From positions 77,960 through 141,959 of the forward strand of contig CAKQTC010000005.1 of assembly GCA_934274515.1 (NCBI GenBank): a stretch of DNA of 64,000 nucleotides. Direction: 5' to 3'. Of the stretch, positions 30,101 to 39,016 are shown in pieces. Under the pieces are notes generated by a model. That model was given only the letters and a program-made list of their open reading frames with translations, was not told the DNA's origin and did no database searches. The stretch comes from an uncultured Clostridia bacterium. Lineage in GTDB: Bacteria > Bacillota > Clostridia > Christensenellales > DTU072. Position 1 is the stretch's first letter. Every line of letters starts with the position of its first letter. Position numbers and translations under genes: made by a program.

Positions 30101-33100
30101 ATCTTATACAGATTTTTTATCTCGATGCTCTTGCCGGAGATAATCTTCTCCGTTCCGCTCGCCACTCTCGTATAGCGATAATACCTTTCCATTCTGTAAG
30201 TAAGTTCTCTGTAAGAAAGAGTATAACTCTTTCCGTCCGAACTCCTTAGTTCTATCGTTCCGTTTTCCTTTAACCCGAGTTCTTCGTAATACGAGATTTT
30301 CTTCGTGTCGGAATTGTATCCGATAAACGCCGACAAATTGTCGTTAAACGGTTCTCCCGATGTTCCCGTGCCTTTTCCGTTCACTTTAACAACGCGCATA
30401 TCGCCGTACTTGACAGCCATATCCTCGCCGATAAGGTACGCGGCGAGTTCGGCGTAGGTTATCGTTCTCGACGCCGTTGCGGAACGTATCGTAAGCCTTC
30501 CGTCGTCGTCTGCGTCCGCAAAGAATTCTTCCCCTGCCTCGGTTTTGTATTTAAGCGTAACGGACATAACGTCGGAACCGTCCCTGTACGTATACGCTAT
30601 TTTCGCCACTTTCGATAACGGATAGAACGCCGTCGAGCCTACCGCGGACTTCATTCTGAGCGACAACCCGTAAATCGACTCTTTTTGTCCGATTATAGAC
30701 TGACTTCCGAAGTTCATCTCTTCTTTCGTGAGTTTAAGCGTCGCTCTCGAATACAACGTGGATATCAATTCGTACAATCCGACGCTCTTTTCGAGAATAT
30801 ACCGTCCGCTTTCTTCCCCTCTCGAATACAACGCGATTTCTCCGCCGTCAACGTCGTCGCTCGCCGCGCCGGTGCTTATATGAATGTACCAGCGTTGCGA
30901 GTCCTGTTTGTAATAGCCGAACTCCCTGTTCGACACGTTAAACATCTCTCTTATTTGTACTTTTTCTTCTTTTATCGTTCCGCTTTCGTTTTCCACGGTA
31001 ACGTAATAAAGCCCGAACTCATTGTTGACTTCCACGTCCGCCAACTCGAAATTCTCTACGCAAACGACGAGATAAATATCGACGGTTACGCCGCCTTCCG
31101 TACCTATCGTGGTAACGAGCGTGACTATGGAATCGGGTCTGAACGAGAAACTGCCGCCCGTTTTCGCCACTCTCCAAGAAGGAGCGTAATCTCTCGTATG
31201 CCCGACGAACGTCGCGGTAAGGCGCGACGGGAGTTTGAAGTTTTCAAACGTGTTGACGTAATAGGTATAATACGTCAATTTGGTAATCGACGTACCCGAC
31301 GTAATCTCCGTCTTCGTCCCGGGCGTGTCGAGTTTGTTGTTCATATCGTCGTAAAAATCGACGTTTAACGGGTCTTTGCTCAATATCTTGACGGCAACGA
31401 CGACTTCCCTGTATCCGCTGACCGCGTTGCCTATCTTGAACATCGCGCGGAAAACGAGTTCTTCCGTTCTCGTCTTTACGTCTATCGCTACCTTGTATCT
31501 CTTCTTCCCGTTTTCGACGACTACGTCGATAAGGGGTTTCACAAGCCCGTCTTCTTTGTCCACGTAGGTATATACGGGATTGCCGTCCGCGTCGAAGTAC
31601 GCGCACCATTCAAGTCCGCCGAACACATGCGACGAAGTGAAATTTTGGTATTTGAAGAACACTCGCATACTGTCGGGCAAGTACATCGTTTCCGCGTTAA
31701 GCGGATCTACTCTGTAATACCCGTGCGCTCCGCCGCTTACCGTCGGATTAATCTCTTCCACTCTGCTCATCGCAAACGGATTACCCGTAAGTTCGTCGGT
31801 TTCTTCCGCTCCCGCGTCGTCCACTTCGAGTTGCGGACAGTCCGCCGTTATTCTAAGTTCTATCATCGAAAAATCCGTCGTTCCGATAGTTTGGTCGTCG
31901 AGTTTATCGGGTTCGATTATCGAGTTTGAAAGCGTGCTTATCGCGTAAAGTTCGTTGTCGAGCGAGAAGTACAGCCTGAACAAATAATATAAATCCAGTC
32001 CTGCCGTGGTCACTTTTTCGGTTATATCCGTGTTAAACCCGTATTTTGCGCGCATTTCGGGGTCGCCGGTAACGTACTTTTCGTATTCATACTCGTTGAG
32101 ATAAACCGCTTTCGTCGGGTCTGTTCTGTCGTAGAAATAGTAGAACGGACGATTTATGAGTTCGGTTGCACCCTCTTCGTCGGTGTTTCTCAGCAACGCG
32201 TACCCTTTGCGGTCGGACGCGTATTTCGTCGATTTTCCCGTGCCGTATTCGGTGTCGAACACTTTTCCGTCAAGCGCGGTTTCGGATAGTTTATAAACGG
32301 AAGTAAGTTCTTTGAACTTAACTTGCGAGCGTTTCATCGCTCTGCTCGTTACCGAATTCTTAATATACAGATTTTCTTCGGTTACTTCCGCCGTTCCTCC
32401 CGACAATCTTATCACTTTGACGAGTTTCGCCCTTTGCGCGTCGGTAAGCGATTCGTAACGCAATTCCAGTTCGGTAAACGAATCGTCGTAGAGATAGGAA
32501 TATCCGTATTCGGCATAGCCGGAACCGTTGCTCGTAACGTTGGTAACGTACGGATTTCCCCAAGTAAGGGCGTACGAACTCTCCACACTGTACGCTCCGG
32601 AGTACGTTTCGTCGCTGTTCTTTATCAATCCGCGAACTATGCTCATATCGAACACGTATTCGTATTTAGACGCGCCGTCGGTAAAGACGAAAATCGGACG
32701 CCTGTTTATTTCATAAGTGCTTTCGTCGTAATAGTTGCCGCGGTAAAGTCCGTTTATCTTGACGTCTTCGTCGTCCGAATTGTAAGTATTCGGGTCAAAA
32801 TCGTCGTTTTCGTAGAATTTAAGATGAGAAAATTCACGCTTGCCGATATTCACTTTAAGCGCGATGAGTTGACCTTTGAACGTGGTGTGCAGGTACAGCG
32901 TTCCGCCCGTCGGTGATATGCCGAATTCCCTGTTTTCGCCGGGTTCGCAGTCAAACTTCCAGTCATATCTCGTTATTACCCCGTTGTCGTTGCTCGAATA
33001 TTTCTTCGCGACGTATCTGTCGCCTACGTTGTTGACGTAAAGATAACTCTGCATCCATTTGAACGCGATATCGAACGCGTACTTATCTTGCGAGAAGTAC

Positions 33101-36100
33101 TTGCTCGCAAATTTCGCTACCGCCGCCGCGTACCCTTGTTCCATCGCCTCTCTGCTGTGCAAAACGGCGGGGTTGAAGTTCGTCGTGTCGGACAGGAACT
33201 CGTACTTCTTTATCGCGTAATCATACGGGTCAACGTCGATTTCGTCCACTACGGGCGTGCTTGTGGACATTCCGTTTTCTTCCGTGTATACGGTAACGTA
33301 GTCGTTCGTTTCTATCTCGCGGTTGGTTACGATAATCCTTACGGGGAACTTCGTTTCTCCCATCATTCCCGGTGCGATTACGACCTCGGTAACCGTCATA
33401 TAACCTTTTTTGTCCGACGACGCCCTGTCCCAGTCGATGACGTATTGTGAGTTAAACGCTTTCAACTGCGTCGTGTTTCCTACCGTCAATACGTTTACTC
33501 TCGTCTTGTCGGCGAGCGGCTCGCACGGCTCCATTACGTACAAAGATATAGGCGTCTTGGTACTCGATATAAGCACGCCGTCTTTGTCGTACACTTCCAC
33601 GACGAACTCTTCGTCTTCCTTGCTGTAATATTGCGGATACCCCGTACTTGCGTCGTAGTAAAGCGTGTTCACTTTGCCGAGTTCGCCGTTGTCTTTACTT
33701 TCAAACACCGCAAAATAACGTCTTACCTGTCCCATAAAACTTCCGTTCGTTCTCGGCGCGTACTGCGTCTTACACGCTTCGGTAACCGCCACCGAATCCG
33801 GGTCGTATTCAAACAGCAGATTTCTATCGGTTTTCTTCGATATATACGCGTGGTTTCCGTCTTTGTCTTCTATCGCGCGGTTTCTGTCGAAATAATAGAA
33901 ATTCGCGCCGCTGTCGTGGAACAAAACTTCGTTTATTCCCAGCCAATAGATGTAAACCGTGCCGTCCGCGCCCGTTTCTATATACTCGCTCTTTACCTGC
34001 CGTTGTTTGCCGTAATACGTGCGATAATAGTATTTGCCGTCCGATTCGTAAACAAGCATATTGTCTTTGACTTTGTCTTTGGACGGGTCAAGGATAAGTT
34101 CGTCCAAAACGAACTTCGTCCTGTAAATATCTTGGTTGTTGTCGTCTTCCTTGTTAAAGAACGAACTCGCGCCGTATTCTATCGCCTGTCGAGCGATCGA
34201 CCTGCGCGCGCCGAGTTGATACAGGTAAATCGTGCCTGCGTAAATCGTGCCTGCGTCGTTGTCGAGAATTACGCTGTCCTTGTATACGAGGAAGTCGTAT
34301 TTAAGCGGATCGTAGTCGTCCATATAGTCTTCGTAAAAGTATACGGGAAGTTTGTCGTGCAACGCCGTGTCGTACGGGCTGTTTCCTATGATGTTATCGA
34401 AAAACCCGACTTGATACATATAGTATTGAAGTCTTATGGATTCCAAACCTTTAACCCTGTAATCGAACCCTGCGTCTACTTTGATGTTACCGATAAGTCC
34501 GTTTACGCGGAATAGGTTTTGCAACGTTTCGTTGGAAGAAGTTATTTCGAGTTTGTCCGCCGCGGGAATAACGTACGCGTCTTTGCAAAGCGCGGCTATT
34601 ATACTCGTAAGGGACAAGTTAAAATCGTTATCCGCAAAACTCATTACGTCGTCTTCTATCGACGTTTGATTGTTCATATACGCGTACATAGACGCCATAA
34701 AGACGTCTTCTCTTATTTTTACCTTAGGTATGACCTGAGTTCCGTTTTTCGTAACGCACGCGATGTTTACCCAAACGTAGCCGAGTTCCGCTTCTCGCGC
34801 GGGCAAGTTTTTGTAGACTTCGTTGTCGAAACATACGTCGTCCGACGCTAGCCCGATGATTATTTCGGTTTCGTTGCTGCCCGTAAGCCAAACGGTAAGT
34901 TCAAACGCGCTTCGTTTCGCCTTTTTAAGTCGCCCGTCCACGACCTGATCTTTGACAAACTGGTCGTAAATAAGATTAAACGTAAGCCCCGCGTTCGTCG
35001 CAAGGACGTACGGCGTGTTCAAACCCGAACTCTCGCCTATGGTGGCGGATAACAGTTTACTTAAATCTACCGTTTCCTGCGAACTGAATATAAACGTGCC
35101 GCGGAGCGTTCCCGAATAGGTGTATATCTCCCTAAGCGGCTTAAAGTTGCTGAAATCGACGCGTTTGATTTTAACCGCTTCGCCGAACTTGACGGGTATG
35201 AGTTCGAGCGAGAACAGCATATTGCTCGGTTCTCCCGCTTTAATGCCGACGTTTGTAAACATTTTTATCGTAAACTCTTGTTTGTCTACGTCCCAAGTAA
35301 GGGTAAAGTACGTCTTTTCGAGCATTATTTCCGCACTCGCTATGCCGAGCATTATCGCTATTTGGTCGAGCGTGTACGGCAACATCGAGTCGAGAATATT
35401 GATAATCTGTCGCGTCGAGAACGTTCCCACGCCCGTTTCTTCGAGCATTTGCTTGATAAGTTCTATATCGACTTGCAACGTTTCGCTGTTTATCGAGAAA
35501 ATGTCGCCTGCAATTTTTTCGGTAAACGTCGTTTTTGCCATCAAATATTCCAAAACTTTGTTTTGTTTGTCGCTTGACGCCGGGTTCAAAATGGAATCGA
35601 CGATTTTTACTATCATATCGTTACACATTCGGTAGAACTTCCCGAGTACATCGGCAAGATCGAGATGTTCGTCGTAAACCTGCGGAAAACCGAGCGCCTC
35701 CACGTCAACCCATCCGTACATATACGATAACCCGGATATGTCGAGCCACGACCGCTCTTCGCGGTAGTACAACCCCATCATAAGTTCGCCGTTGGCTATG
35801 TCGCGGAACTCCATCAACACGTTGTTTGTGCTGTTGTCGTGTTGCTGCATATCCGTCTTTATCTCCGCGTCGAACTGCGCGTCCCACGACGGAACGTACA
35901 GTAATCCGTCGAATTCGTATTTTCCGTATTCGAACGGCGTGTAATATTTTGTATCCAAGTCGATGTTATCGGGATACGTCCACCCGTAGTCGAACCGTAT
36001 TTTCGACGTATAGGTATACAACGTGTCGTAACTGTTTACCACTCCTCGGAAGTCGAACGCGGCGTTTGTGAGAACGTTGGTGACGCCGCTCTTGTCCGGC

Positions 36101-37086
36101 GACACGATTGCCTGCATGTCCGCGTCTATCGTCTGTACGAGCGCGTTTGCGACCGTGCTGAACTTAAACCCTAAGAATTTTTTTGTCATCGGGTCCCATT
36201 TTCTGCCGAACACGCCGAGCAGTTTGTCGATGAGGTCGTTCACGTTTTGCGCGATTGCGTCGAGAGTAACGGAATAGAAGAACAGGCTTATTTTGTCGTC
36301 GTTTACGACTCTCTTGTAGTTTTGTCCGATAAGGCTGACCATGGTCGAGTTTATCGCGCCCGTACCCGCGTCGCCTTGCAATCCGAGAGATTCCAAAAGT
36401 CCCTCTACCGACAGATTGACGAGAAGTCTTATCATTTGTTGATACAATACCGTATCGCCGAATTCGGGGAAACTGCGTTTATATCCCTGTATGTTTGCGT
36501 AAAGGATATTACCAGGCGTTTCTTCGCTGCTGTTTACGCCGTCGAAGTAAAGCCCGATAAGAACTTCGTTCGTCGCGCCGTCTTTCCATTCGATGGTAAA
36601 GTCCGAACGCTTTATTGCCTCGTTGTGAATTTCCAAAGCGGACACGAGCGTACGCGTACCCGCTTCGTTGTTCTCGTCGTAGAACACGCCGTTTTCGTAA
36701 TATTTGTAAATCGGATTGCCCTTTTCGTCTTCGTAGGGATAAGTATACAGATACGCTTTTACTCCGAGAGTGAAGTGTCCCGCGGTTTTGCCTTCCGGGT
36801 CGAGAATGTCGATGTCGAAATCGACGCCCATATAATAACCGCTGTCTACGAACGATTCGCTGTCAAGGTATTTTCTTAGCGCGGTAATTGAATCGGTAAA
36901 TTCGTTAACCGCCTCTTCTCCCGTGGTATGGTCTTTGTTGTAATAGTTCTCTTTGTTATCGAGCAACTTATACGCTTCGCCTTTCTCGGGGTCTTTAAGT
37001 TCGCACCCCGTAAAGACAAACGACAAAACCAACGCGAATATCGCGCACAGGAATATTTTTTTGAAAACACCTTTCTTCGTACTCAT
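24181..37086 (-). CDS. Giant multidomain lipoprotein, 4301 residues
   Basis: The start at 37086 follows GGGAGG and opens a lipoprotein signal (MSTKKGVFKKIF..., FVFTGC; Cys28 lipidated). There is no other visible anchor. The front ~900 residues are paralogous to the front of the downstream giant: both hold a SGLNTPYV/TGKNTPYI segment. The (D/N)P...LP repeat recurs near residues 1789, 1945, 2535, 2662 and 3629, each followed by a strand ending in a Trp or Tyr motif such as VEWKI or LEWCA. A helix-rich block spans ~2860-3440. Residues ~3916-3976 form a cysteine cluster (FTCSEC, VCKTENC, VKCENRAC) resembling paired zinc ribbons. A second helical block follows, and the C-terminus ends in a short beta domain. 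No catalytic motif was recognised. It is first in the tandem, behind the promoter at 37144-37172. Confidence 0.88.
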   Translation of the reverse strand: MSTKKGVFKKIFLCAIFALVLSFVFTGCELKDPEKGEAYKLLDNKENYYNKDHTTGEEAVNEFTDSITALRKYLDSESFVDSGYYMGVDFDIDILDPEGKTAGHFTLGVKAYLYTYPYEDEKGNPIYKYYENGVFYDENNEAGTRTLVSALEIHNEAIKRSDFTIEWKDGATNEVLIGLYFDGVNSSEETPGNILYANIQGYKRSFPEFGDTVLYQQMIRLLVNLSVEGLLESLGLQGDAGTGAINSTMVSLIGQNYKRVVNDDKISLFFYSVTLDAIAQNVNDLIDKLLGVFGRKWDPMTKKFLGFKFSTVANALVQTIDADMQAIVSPDKSGVTNVLTNAAFDFRGVVNSYDTLYTYTSKIRFDYGWTYPDNIDLDTKYYTPFEYGKYEFDGLLYVPSWDAQFDAEIKTDMQQHDNSTNNVLMEFRDIANGELMMGLYYREERSWLDISGLSYMYGWVDVEALGFPQVYDEHLDLADVLGKFYRMCNDMIVKIVDSILNPASSDKQNKVLEYLMAKTTFTEKIAGDIFSINSETLQVDIELIKQMLEETGVGTFSTRQIINILDSMLPYTLDQIAIMLGIASAEIMLEKTYFTLTWDVDKQEFTIKMFTNVGIKAGEPSNMLFSLELIPVKFGEAVKIKRVDFSNFKPLREIYTYSGTLRGTFIFSSQETVDLSKLLSATIGESSGLNTPYVLATNAGLTFNLIYDQFVKDQVVDGRLKKAKRSAFELTVWLTGSNETEIIIGLASDDVCFDNEVYKNLPAREAELGYVWVNIACVTKNGTQVIPKVKIREDVFMASMYAYMNNQTSIEDDVMSFADNDFNLSLTSIIAALCKDAYVIPAADKLEITSSNETLQNLFRVNGLIGNIKVDAGFDYRVKGLESIRLQYYMYQVGFFDNIIGNSPYDTALHDKLPVYFYEDYMDDYDPLKYDFLVYKDSVILDNDAGTIYAGTIYLYQLGARRSIARQAIEYGASSFFNKEDDNNQDIYRTKFVLDELILDPSKDKVKDNMLVYESDGKYYYRTYYGKQRQVKSEYIETGADGTVYIYWLGINEVLFHDSGANFYYFDRNRAIEDKDGNHAYISKKTDRNLLFEYDPDSVAVTEACKTQYAPRTNGSFMGQVRRYFAVFESKDNGELGKVNTLYYDASTGYPQYYSKEDEEFVVEVYDKDGVLISSTKTPISLYVMEPCEPLADKTRVNVLTVGNTTQLKAFNSQYVIDWDRASSDKKGYMTVTEVVIAPGMMGETKFPVRIIVTNREIETNDYVTVYTEENGMSTSTPVVDEIDVDPYDYAIKKYEFLSDTTNFNPAVLHSREAMEQGYAAAVAKFASKYFSQDKYAFDIAFKWMQSYLYVNNVGDRYVAKKYSSNDNGVITRYDWKFDCEPGENREFGISPTGGTLYLHTTFKGQLIALKVNIGKREFSHLKFYENDDFDPNTYNSDDEDVKINGLYRGNYYDESTYEINRRPIFVFTDGASKYEYVFDMSIVRGLIKNSDETYSGAYSVESSYALTWGNPYVTNVTSNGSGYAEYGYSYLYDDSFTELELRYESLTDAQRAKLVKVIRLSGGTAEVTEENLYIKNSVTSRAMKRSQVKFKELTSVYKLSETALDGKVFDTEYGTGKSTKYASDRKGYALLRNTDEEGATELINRPFYYFYDRTDPTKAVYLNEYEYEKYVTGDPEMRAKYGFNTDITEKVTTAGLDLYYLFRLYFSLDNELYAISTLSNSIIEPDKLDDQTIGTTDFSMIELRITADCPQLEVDDAGAEETDELTGNPFAMSRVEEINPTVSGGAHGYYRVDPLNAETMYLPDSMRVFFKYQNFTSSHVFGGLEWCAYFDADGNPVYTYVDKEDGLVKPLIDVVVENGKKRYKVAIDVKTRTEELVFRAMFKIGNAVSGYREVVVAVKILSKDPLNVDFYDDMNNKLDTPGTKTEITSGTSITKLTYYTYYVNTFENFKLPSRLTATFVGHTRDYAPSWRVAKTGGSFSFRPDSIVTLVTTIGTEGGVTVDIYLVVCVENFELADVEVNNEFGLYYVTVENESGTIKEEKVQIREMFNVSNREFGYYKQDSQRWYIHISTGAASDDVDGGEIALYSRGEESGRYILEKSVGLYELISTLYSRATLKLTKEEMNFGSQSIIGQKESIYGLSLRMKSAVGSTAFYPLSKVAKIAYTYRDGSDVMSVTLKYKTEAGEEFFADADDDGRLTIRSATASRTITYAELAAYLIGEDMAVKYGDMRVVKVNGKGTGTSGEPFNDNLSAFIGYNSDTKKISYYEELGLKENGTIELRSSDGKSYTLSYRELTYRMERYYRYTRVASGTEKIISGKSIEIKNLYKIMDVNDMLVGSGEIAPDGKYVVSLGTGAGSYDMKANLRFAGGYYLTSDSKGTTTIKVNVYTSGGQATYENGYVLGNNISKTLTAVVNDGTGNTKIFGYNNSATDERLEKWYVETINGNPLNITGVGAGDIIQNIPAEAIYSTGKARQITLSSLTNEGFRVKIHVEFEELASALTGNFSGGNPDAPFTETKKFAIKDGLITVENVYDLVNPGVTEYLGGTDYLPTTLTVVVNGRLVTVSNVEWKINSAWYGAKDSILSKLTYKGTSGSGYVMATADILGCSDGSGGKYGATKISAYIKVNSAEVTVLPWESEEYGNGLATETLNDGGKLTYRVYVDAYDDADAVRSGVIRRDDTIETGKKEKPWFVELPTAIPAQYSSGDVFEFTKVKYFYGGTREVSKIYFDYRGMNVEYMTSEDGDLTSVDASMLSERGLNLTIDLGLGQQLNVRFCFFNKRVKEVTPLVSYVRYADDDGNAIKYALLSEEDKQLTIADSDVKAFIEDKDGFAMVATVTYYREQYYERDVNGNLVRKEYDKLTTEEKNEKIKGTSLYKFVRDGGIYTLETKLVYSDVSAVVDIADETIRNSIYADYESDLTVYQMTLLGKVNTIRVENNLRAVISAAQEIKSTIRSAATNVGIEPNAGTTSAEISEKLLAWTKTINYKGSYNENLLPKTEAFTQEQSYNYALANLIAEATTLAYYDPTTGDAGEVVVAIKKTIDGGGSKAAKQKAIDERVNSYFDAFTQNGYNSAIRLLVEREYAKLLGEEIKGLTDERYNDAIYYKNMVEAGFNADEVIKDVYKLRSLKNANTDVELAAKQIDVSLAEKDGFGFEVVYVDYLIDKRKVRYDSLREEEKAARVSYGRGKSIKLYKQGADGNALVATKKYTYEKLAYAAFVQALFEAYEYADGLMAVKDENYLKIRETVIKLLENRLDIGAARGGSEESYSGAKNKTYTINNFATVWAYATKDGAQKFLYSKKAMRTYLVNVMREAATFTDSIATDGAAWNEFTSLEENVIAYSYNYISNYATTVNSIRRSLMSGTPVTSILRNLIAAGIKSYSRNVYLEAEYMDAIKDVQSINGQIFTLNKYEGGTYSAAKFNDLIDEYTARYLIEPYYAYRAVPHKILVYFEGDDSLEDESGRPYQTGITWTTDTISGAVSYLGREGTIAGTITAPVTGDSKAVYIAVAARERLLADKDKIVTTVYAEDAIAYARKESGEEEATSDKKYLMKEGGGANANTIFFYEYEYDESGKTVLGAVRYTLVYSVRNGVKKIDKFSGYDATSTIIYSLVNEYDYDGNVGAQSMYVYNPFEFRAEEDMPSTMMVGGDAMKIKWSKLSIQPTGNVAAVSDGGKATVTGKIGSEAGQTVEMNLYVAQWNYAGMYRKTETEAGIEFVVGAATERFVYMGALNVYFSAYSAYSAEDYYLVTFGVKIYMPDASGEKAVRRIVFEQKGEVVDVVIRDKNDGFIRKLFYPEDSRLLEYGLDDESMETVNARKRYVIYWDAPKRNRVISEQTTDNNCLIYLGNSEVGRPSLDGLKEYGDIAAPTKATYSCERMSIEKMSFIEAGAHTAEIKDNVVTITCEESGVRYDLDVATGEFTCSECEGKHSATVFGANKWSLVCKTENCSGREVKLTVEVNGEIATVKCENRACKLFEEVGDAIMGQLKQAPVVVSPDGYFPTTGKVKLKEINVAYRKEELRVRYLWNNGYDAVINGISAFVRYAYPDVEDASVKTYAKNLLMTWDIISENERLEIIENAKKYQRALNDYRGDAYTEEMCVRDAYALLAINERYDYAKEKERLRGGGNNSVQVTVLVGVEGSSEIYMKQTPVKVLFADYSPLGYYEKKGTGYEPVAALSKAEYLKAIERGRPFYPEIYVSVRKEYWNENKNESRYETDEKTAPYDDIGANMYKLLQIHAERTARGKYGVKYDVITGGDGNEQLLVKITDIEWVYDEGTSRLSSKKFVLDGTSHEYNLLILVLK

Positions 37087-37143
37087 CTAGAAGTACCTCC
37101 CGGGCAAAAAGAGCGTAGTATACCCCTTTTTGCTAATGTAATA

Positions 37144-37172
37144 ATTATATATACGAATACGCTTTCTGTCAA
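37144..37172 (-). promoter_or_regulatory. Sigma-A promoter of the tandem giant genes
   Basis: On the minus strand, TTGACA (37167-37172) and TATAAT (37144-37149) are perfect boxes with a 17-base spacer. The leader is about 55 bases. No copy of the ECF-type sites A-D is seen here. Confidence 0.88.
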
Positions 37173-37331
37173 GACGCGCAGGAAAGATAAATATTATTTT
37201 AATTATACGAAAAACAACGCCCGCGTTTTGCGCGCGATTAGCGCAATTCGCACGCGTTTTACGCACGCGTTCGTTCTCTCTCCCCCCGAATTAGTTGCTT
37301 TTTGAGCCGCAGTATGCTAGACTTAGGCAAT

Positions 37332-38162
37332 ATGTCGATTATCGAGATTAAAAATGTCGATTTTTCATACAAAACCGACGATATGCTCACTACGGGCGTA
37401 AAAAACGTTTCGCTTTCCGTCGAAGAAGGCGAGTTTTTCGTGTTGCTCGGACACAACGGCAGCGGCAAAAGCACGCTCGCCAAGTTAATCAACGGGTTTC
37501 TTTCCCCCGACAACGGCGAAATTATCGTAAACGGCGTAAACACCGCCGACGAAGAGCGAATTTTCGACCTGCGCTCCACCGTAGGTATGGTATTCCAGAA
37601 CCCCGACAACCAAATGGTCGCGTCCGTCATCGAAGACGACGTCGCGTTCGGTTGCGAAAATTTAGGCGTTCCGCCGGACGAAATCCGTCGGCGCGTCGAT
37701 TGGGCGTTACAAACGGTAGGTATGTTCGACCGCAAAGACGGCACCCCGTTCAAACTGAGCGGCGGACAAAAACAGCGCGTCGCCATCGCCGCCATCTTGG
37801 CAATGCTCCCGAAAGTCCTCATTCTCGACGAAAGCACCTCGATGCTGGACCCGGAAGGAAGAAGGGAAGTTCTCGATACCGTTTCCACCTTAAACAAACA
37901 ACACGGCATGACCGTTATTTTAATAACTCACTATATGGACGAAGCGATTTCCGCGGACAGAATAGGCGTTATGAACGGCGGAGAACTTGTCTATACGGGT
38001 ACCCCTAACGCTGTTTTCGGGCAGCCCGAACTCTTAAATAAAGCAAAACTCGAATTGCCGTTTTCGGCGGCGGTTTCCTTGGAAATGCAGCGACGCGGCT
38101 ATCCCGTGTCGGTTTGTCTTGACGACGAAACGCTTACGGAGGAACTATGCCGATTAAAGTAG
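37332..38162 (+). CDS. ecfA1: Energy-coupling factor transporter ATPase EcfA1
   Basis: This is one of two ATPases that power energy-coupling-factor uptake of vitamins and trace metals by exchangeable S components. The start at 37332 (MSIIEIKNVDFSYKTDD) fits the family; TTG at 37302 and ATG at 37314 are in frame but unsupported by a ribosome binding site. The visible parts are a Walker A GHNGSGKST (40-48), Q-loop FQNPDNQM (~89), signature LSGGQKQR (142-149), Walker B KVLILDE (161-167) with the LDESTSMLDP segment typical of EcfA1, and a LITH switch histidine. It overlaps ecfA2 by 16 bases. No S-component gene is in the window, which suits the group II (shared) ECF module. No convincing promoter was found in the 245-bp gap upstream. 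Confidence 0.95.
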   Translation: MSIIEIKNVDFSYKTDDMLTTGVKNVSLSVEEGEFFVLLGHNGSGKSTLAKLINGFLSPDNGEIIVNGVNTADEERIFDLRSTVGMVFQNPDNQMVASVIEDDVAFGCENLGVPPDEIRRRVDWALQTVGMFDRKDGTPFKLSGGQKQRVAIAAILAMLPKVLILDESTSMLDPEGRREVLDTVSTLNKQHGMTVILITHYMDEAISADRIGVMNGGELVYTGTPNAVFGQPELLNKAKLELPFSAAVSLEMQRRGYPVSVCLDDETLTEELCRLK

Positions 38163-39016
38163 AAGGTTTATCATACACTTACGGCAAAAAATCCCCGTTC
38201 GAGAAAAAGGCTCTCGACGACGTTTCTTTTACGATTAACGACGGGGAGTTCGTGGGGATAGTCGGTTGCACGGGTAGCGGGAAAAGCACGCTCGTGCAGC
38301 ATCTCAACGCGCTTATTCGCCTTACCGACGGCAAAATCGAAGTGGACGACGTGGATTTAACCAAACGCAAACCCGATTTGCAAAAACTTCGTAAAAAAAT
38401 CGGTATGCTGTTTCAATACCCCGAGTATCAACTATTTGCCGAAACCGTACTCGACGACGTCAAGTTCGGACCTAAAAACTTCGGAATGAAAGACGAAGAA
38501 GCCACCGACGCGGCAGCGGACGCGATAAGGCTCGTCGGGCTGGACTTCGACGAAATCAAAGACCGCTCGCCGATAGAAATAAGCGGCGGACAAAAACGTC
38601 GCGTCGCGGTAGCGGGCGTTATCGCGTACAAACCCGACGTTCTTATTTTGGACGAACCGACCGCAGGGCTTGATCCGCTCGGAAAACGGGATATGCTCGA
38701 CCTTCTTACCTATTTAAGAAATTCGGGCGCGGTAAAAACGGTAATAATGGTAAGTCACAATATGGACGAAATCGCAGAATACGCCGACCGCGTAATCGCT
38801 CTCGACCAAGGCAAAGTTATCGCCGACGGCTCGCCCGAAGAATTCTTTTATTCTTCGGTTTGCCCTCCCGCGCTCACGCCGCCGCACGCCGTGTCCATAA
38901 CGAAAAAACTTGCGGAAAACGGCATCGTTCTTCCCTGCCGTCCGCTCACGAAAAAGCAACTTATTTCCGCTCTTCTCGATTACTTCGGCAAAGCGAAAGG
39001 AGGCGAAAATGGGTAA
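38147..39016 (+). CDS. ecfA2: Energy-coupling factor transporter ATPase EcfA2
   Basis: This 289-residue partner of EcfA1 has a Walker A GCTGSGKST (40-48), Q-loop FQYPEYQLF, signature ISGGQKRR and a Walker B LILDEPTAGLDP. The PEYQLF segment and the ~285-residue length are characteristic of EcfA2 (CbiO-type). The C-terminal ~60 residues (after the DGSPEEFFY segment) form the dimerisation tail. The gene begins inside the end of ecfA1, and its stop lies eight bases inside ecfT, so the three are translationally coupled. Confidence 0.95.
   Translation: MPIKVEGLSYTYGKKSPFEKKALDDVSFTINDGEFVGIVGCTGSGKSTLVQHLNALIRLTDGKIEVDDVDLTKRKPDLQKLRKKIGMLFQYPEYQLFAETVLDDVKFGPKNFGMKDEEATDAAADAIRLVGLDFDEIKDRSPIEISGGQKRRVAVAGVIAYKPDVLILDEPTAGLDPLGKRDMLDLLTYLRNSGAVKTVIMVSHNMDEIAEYADRVIALDQGKVIADGSPEEFFYSSVCPPALTPPHAVSITKKLAENGIVLPCRPLTKKQLISALLDYFGKAKGGENG

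Noticed and set aside
37087..37331. A promoter for ecfA1
   Set aside because: No pair of -35 and -10 boxes with acceptable spacing was found on the plus strand; only loose AT-rich matches such as TAATTATAC are present.
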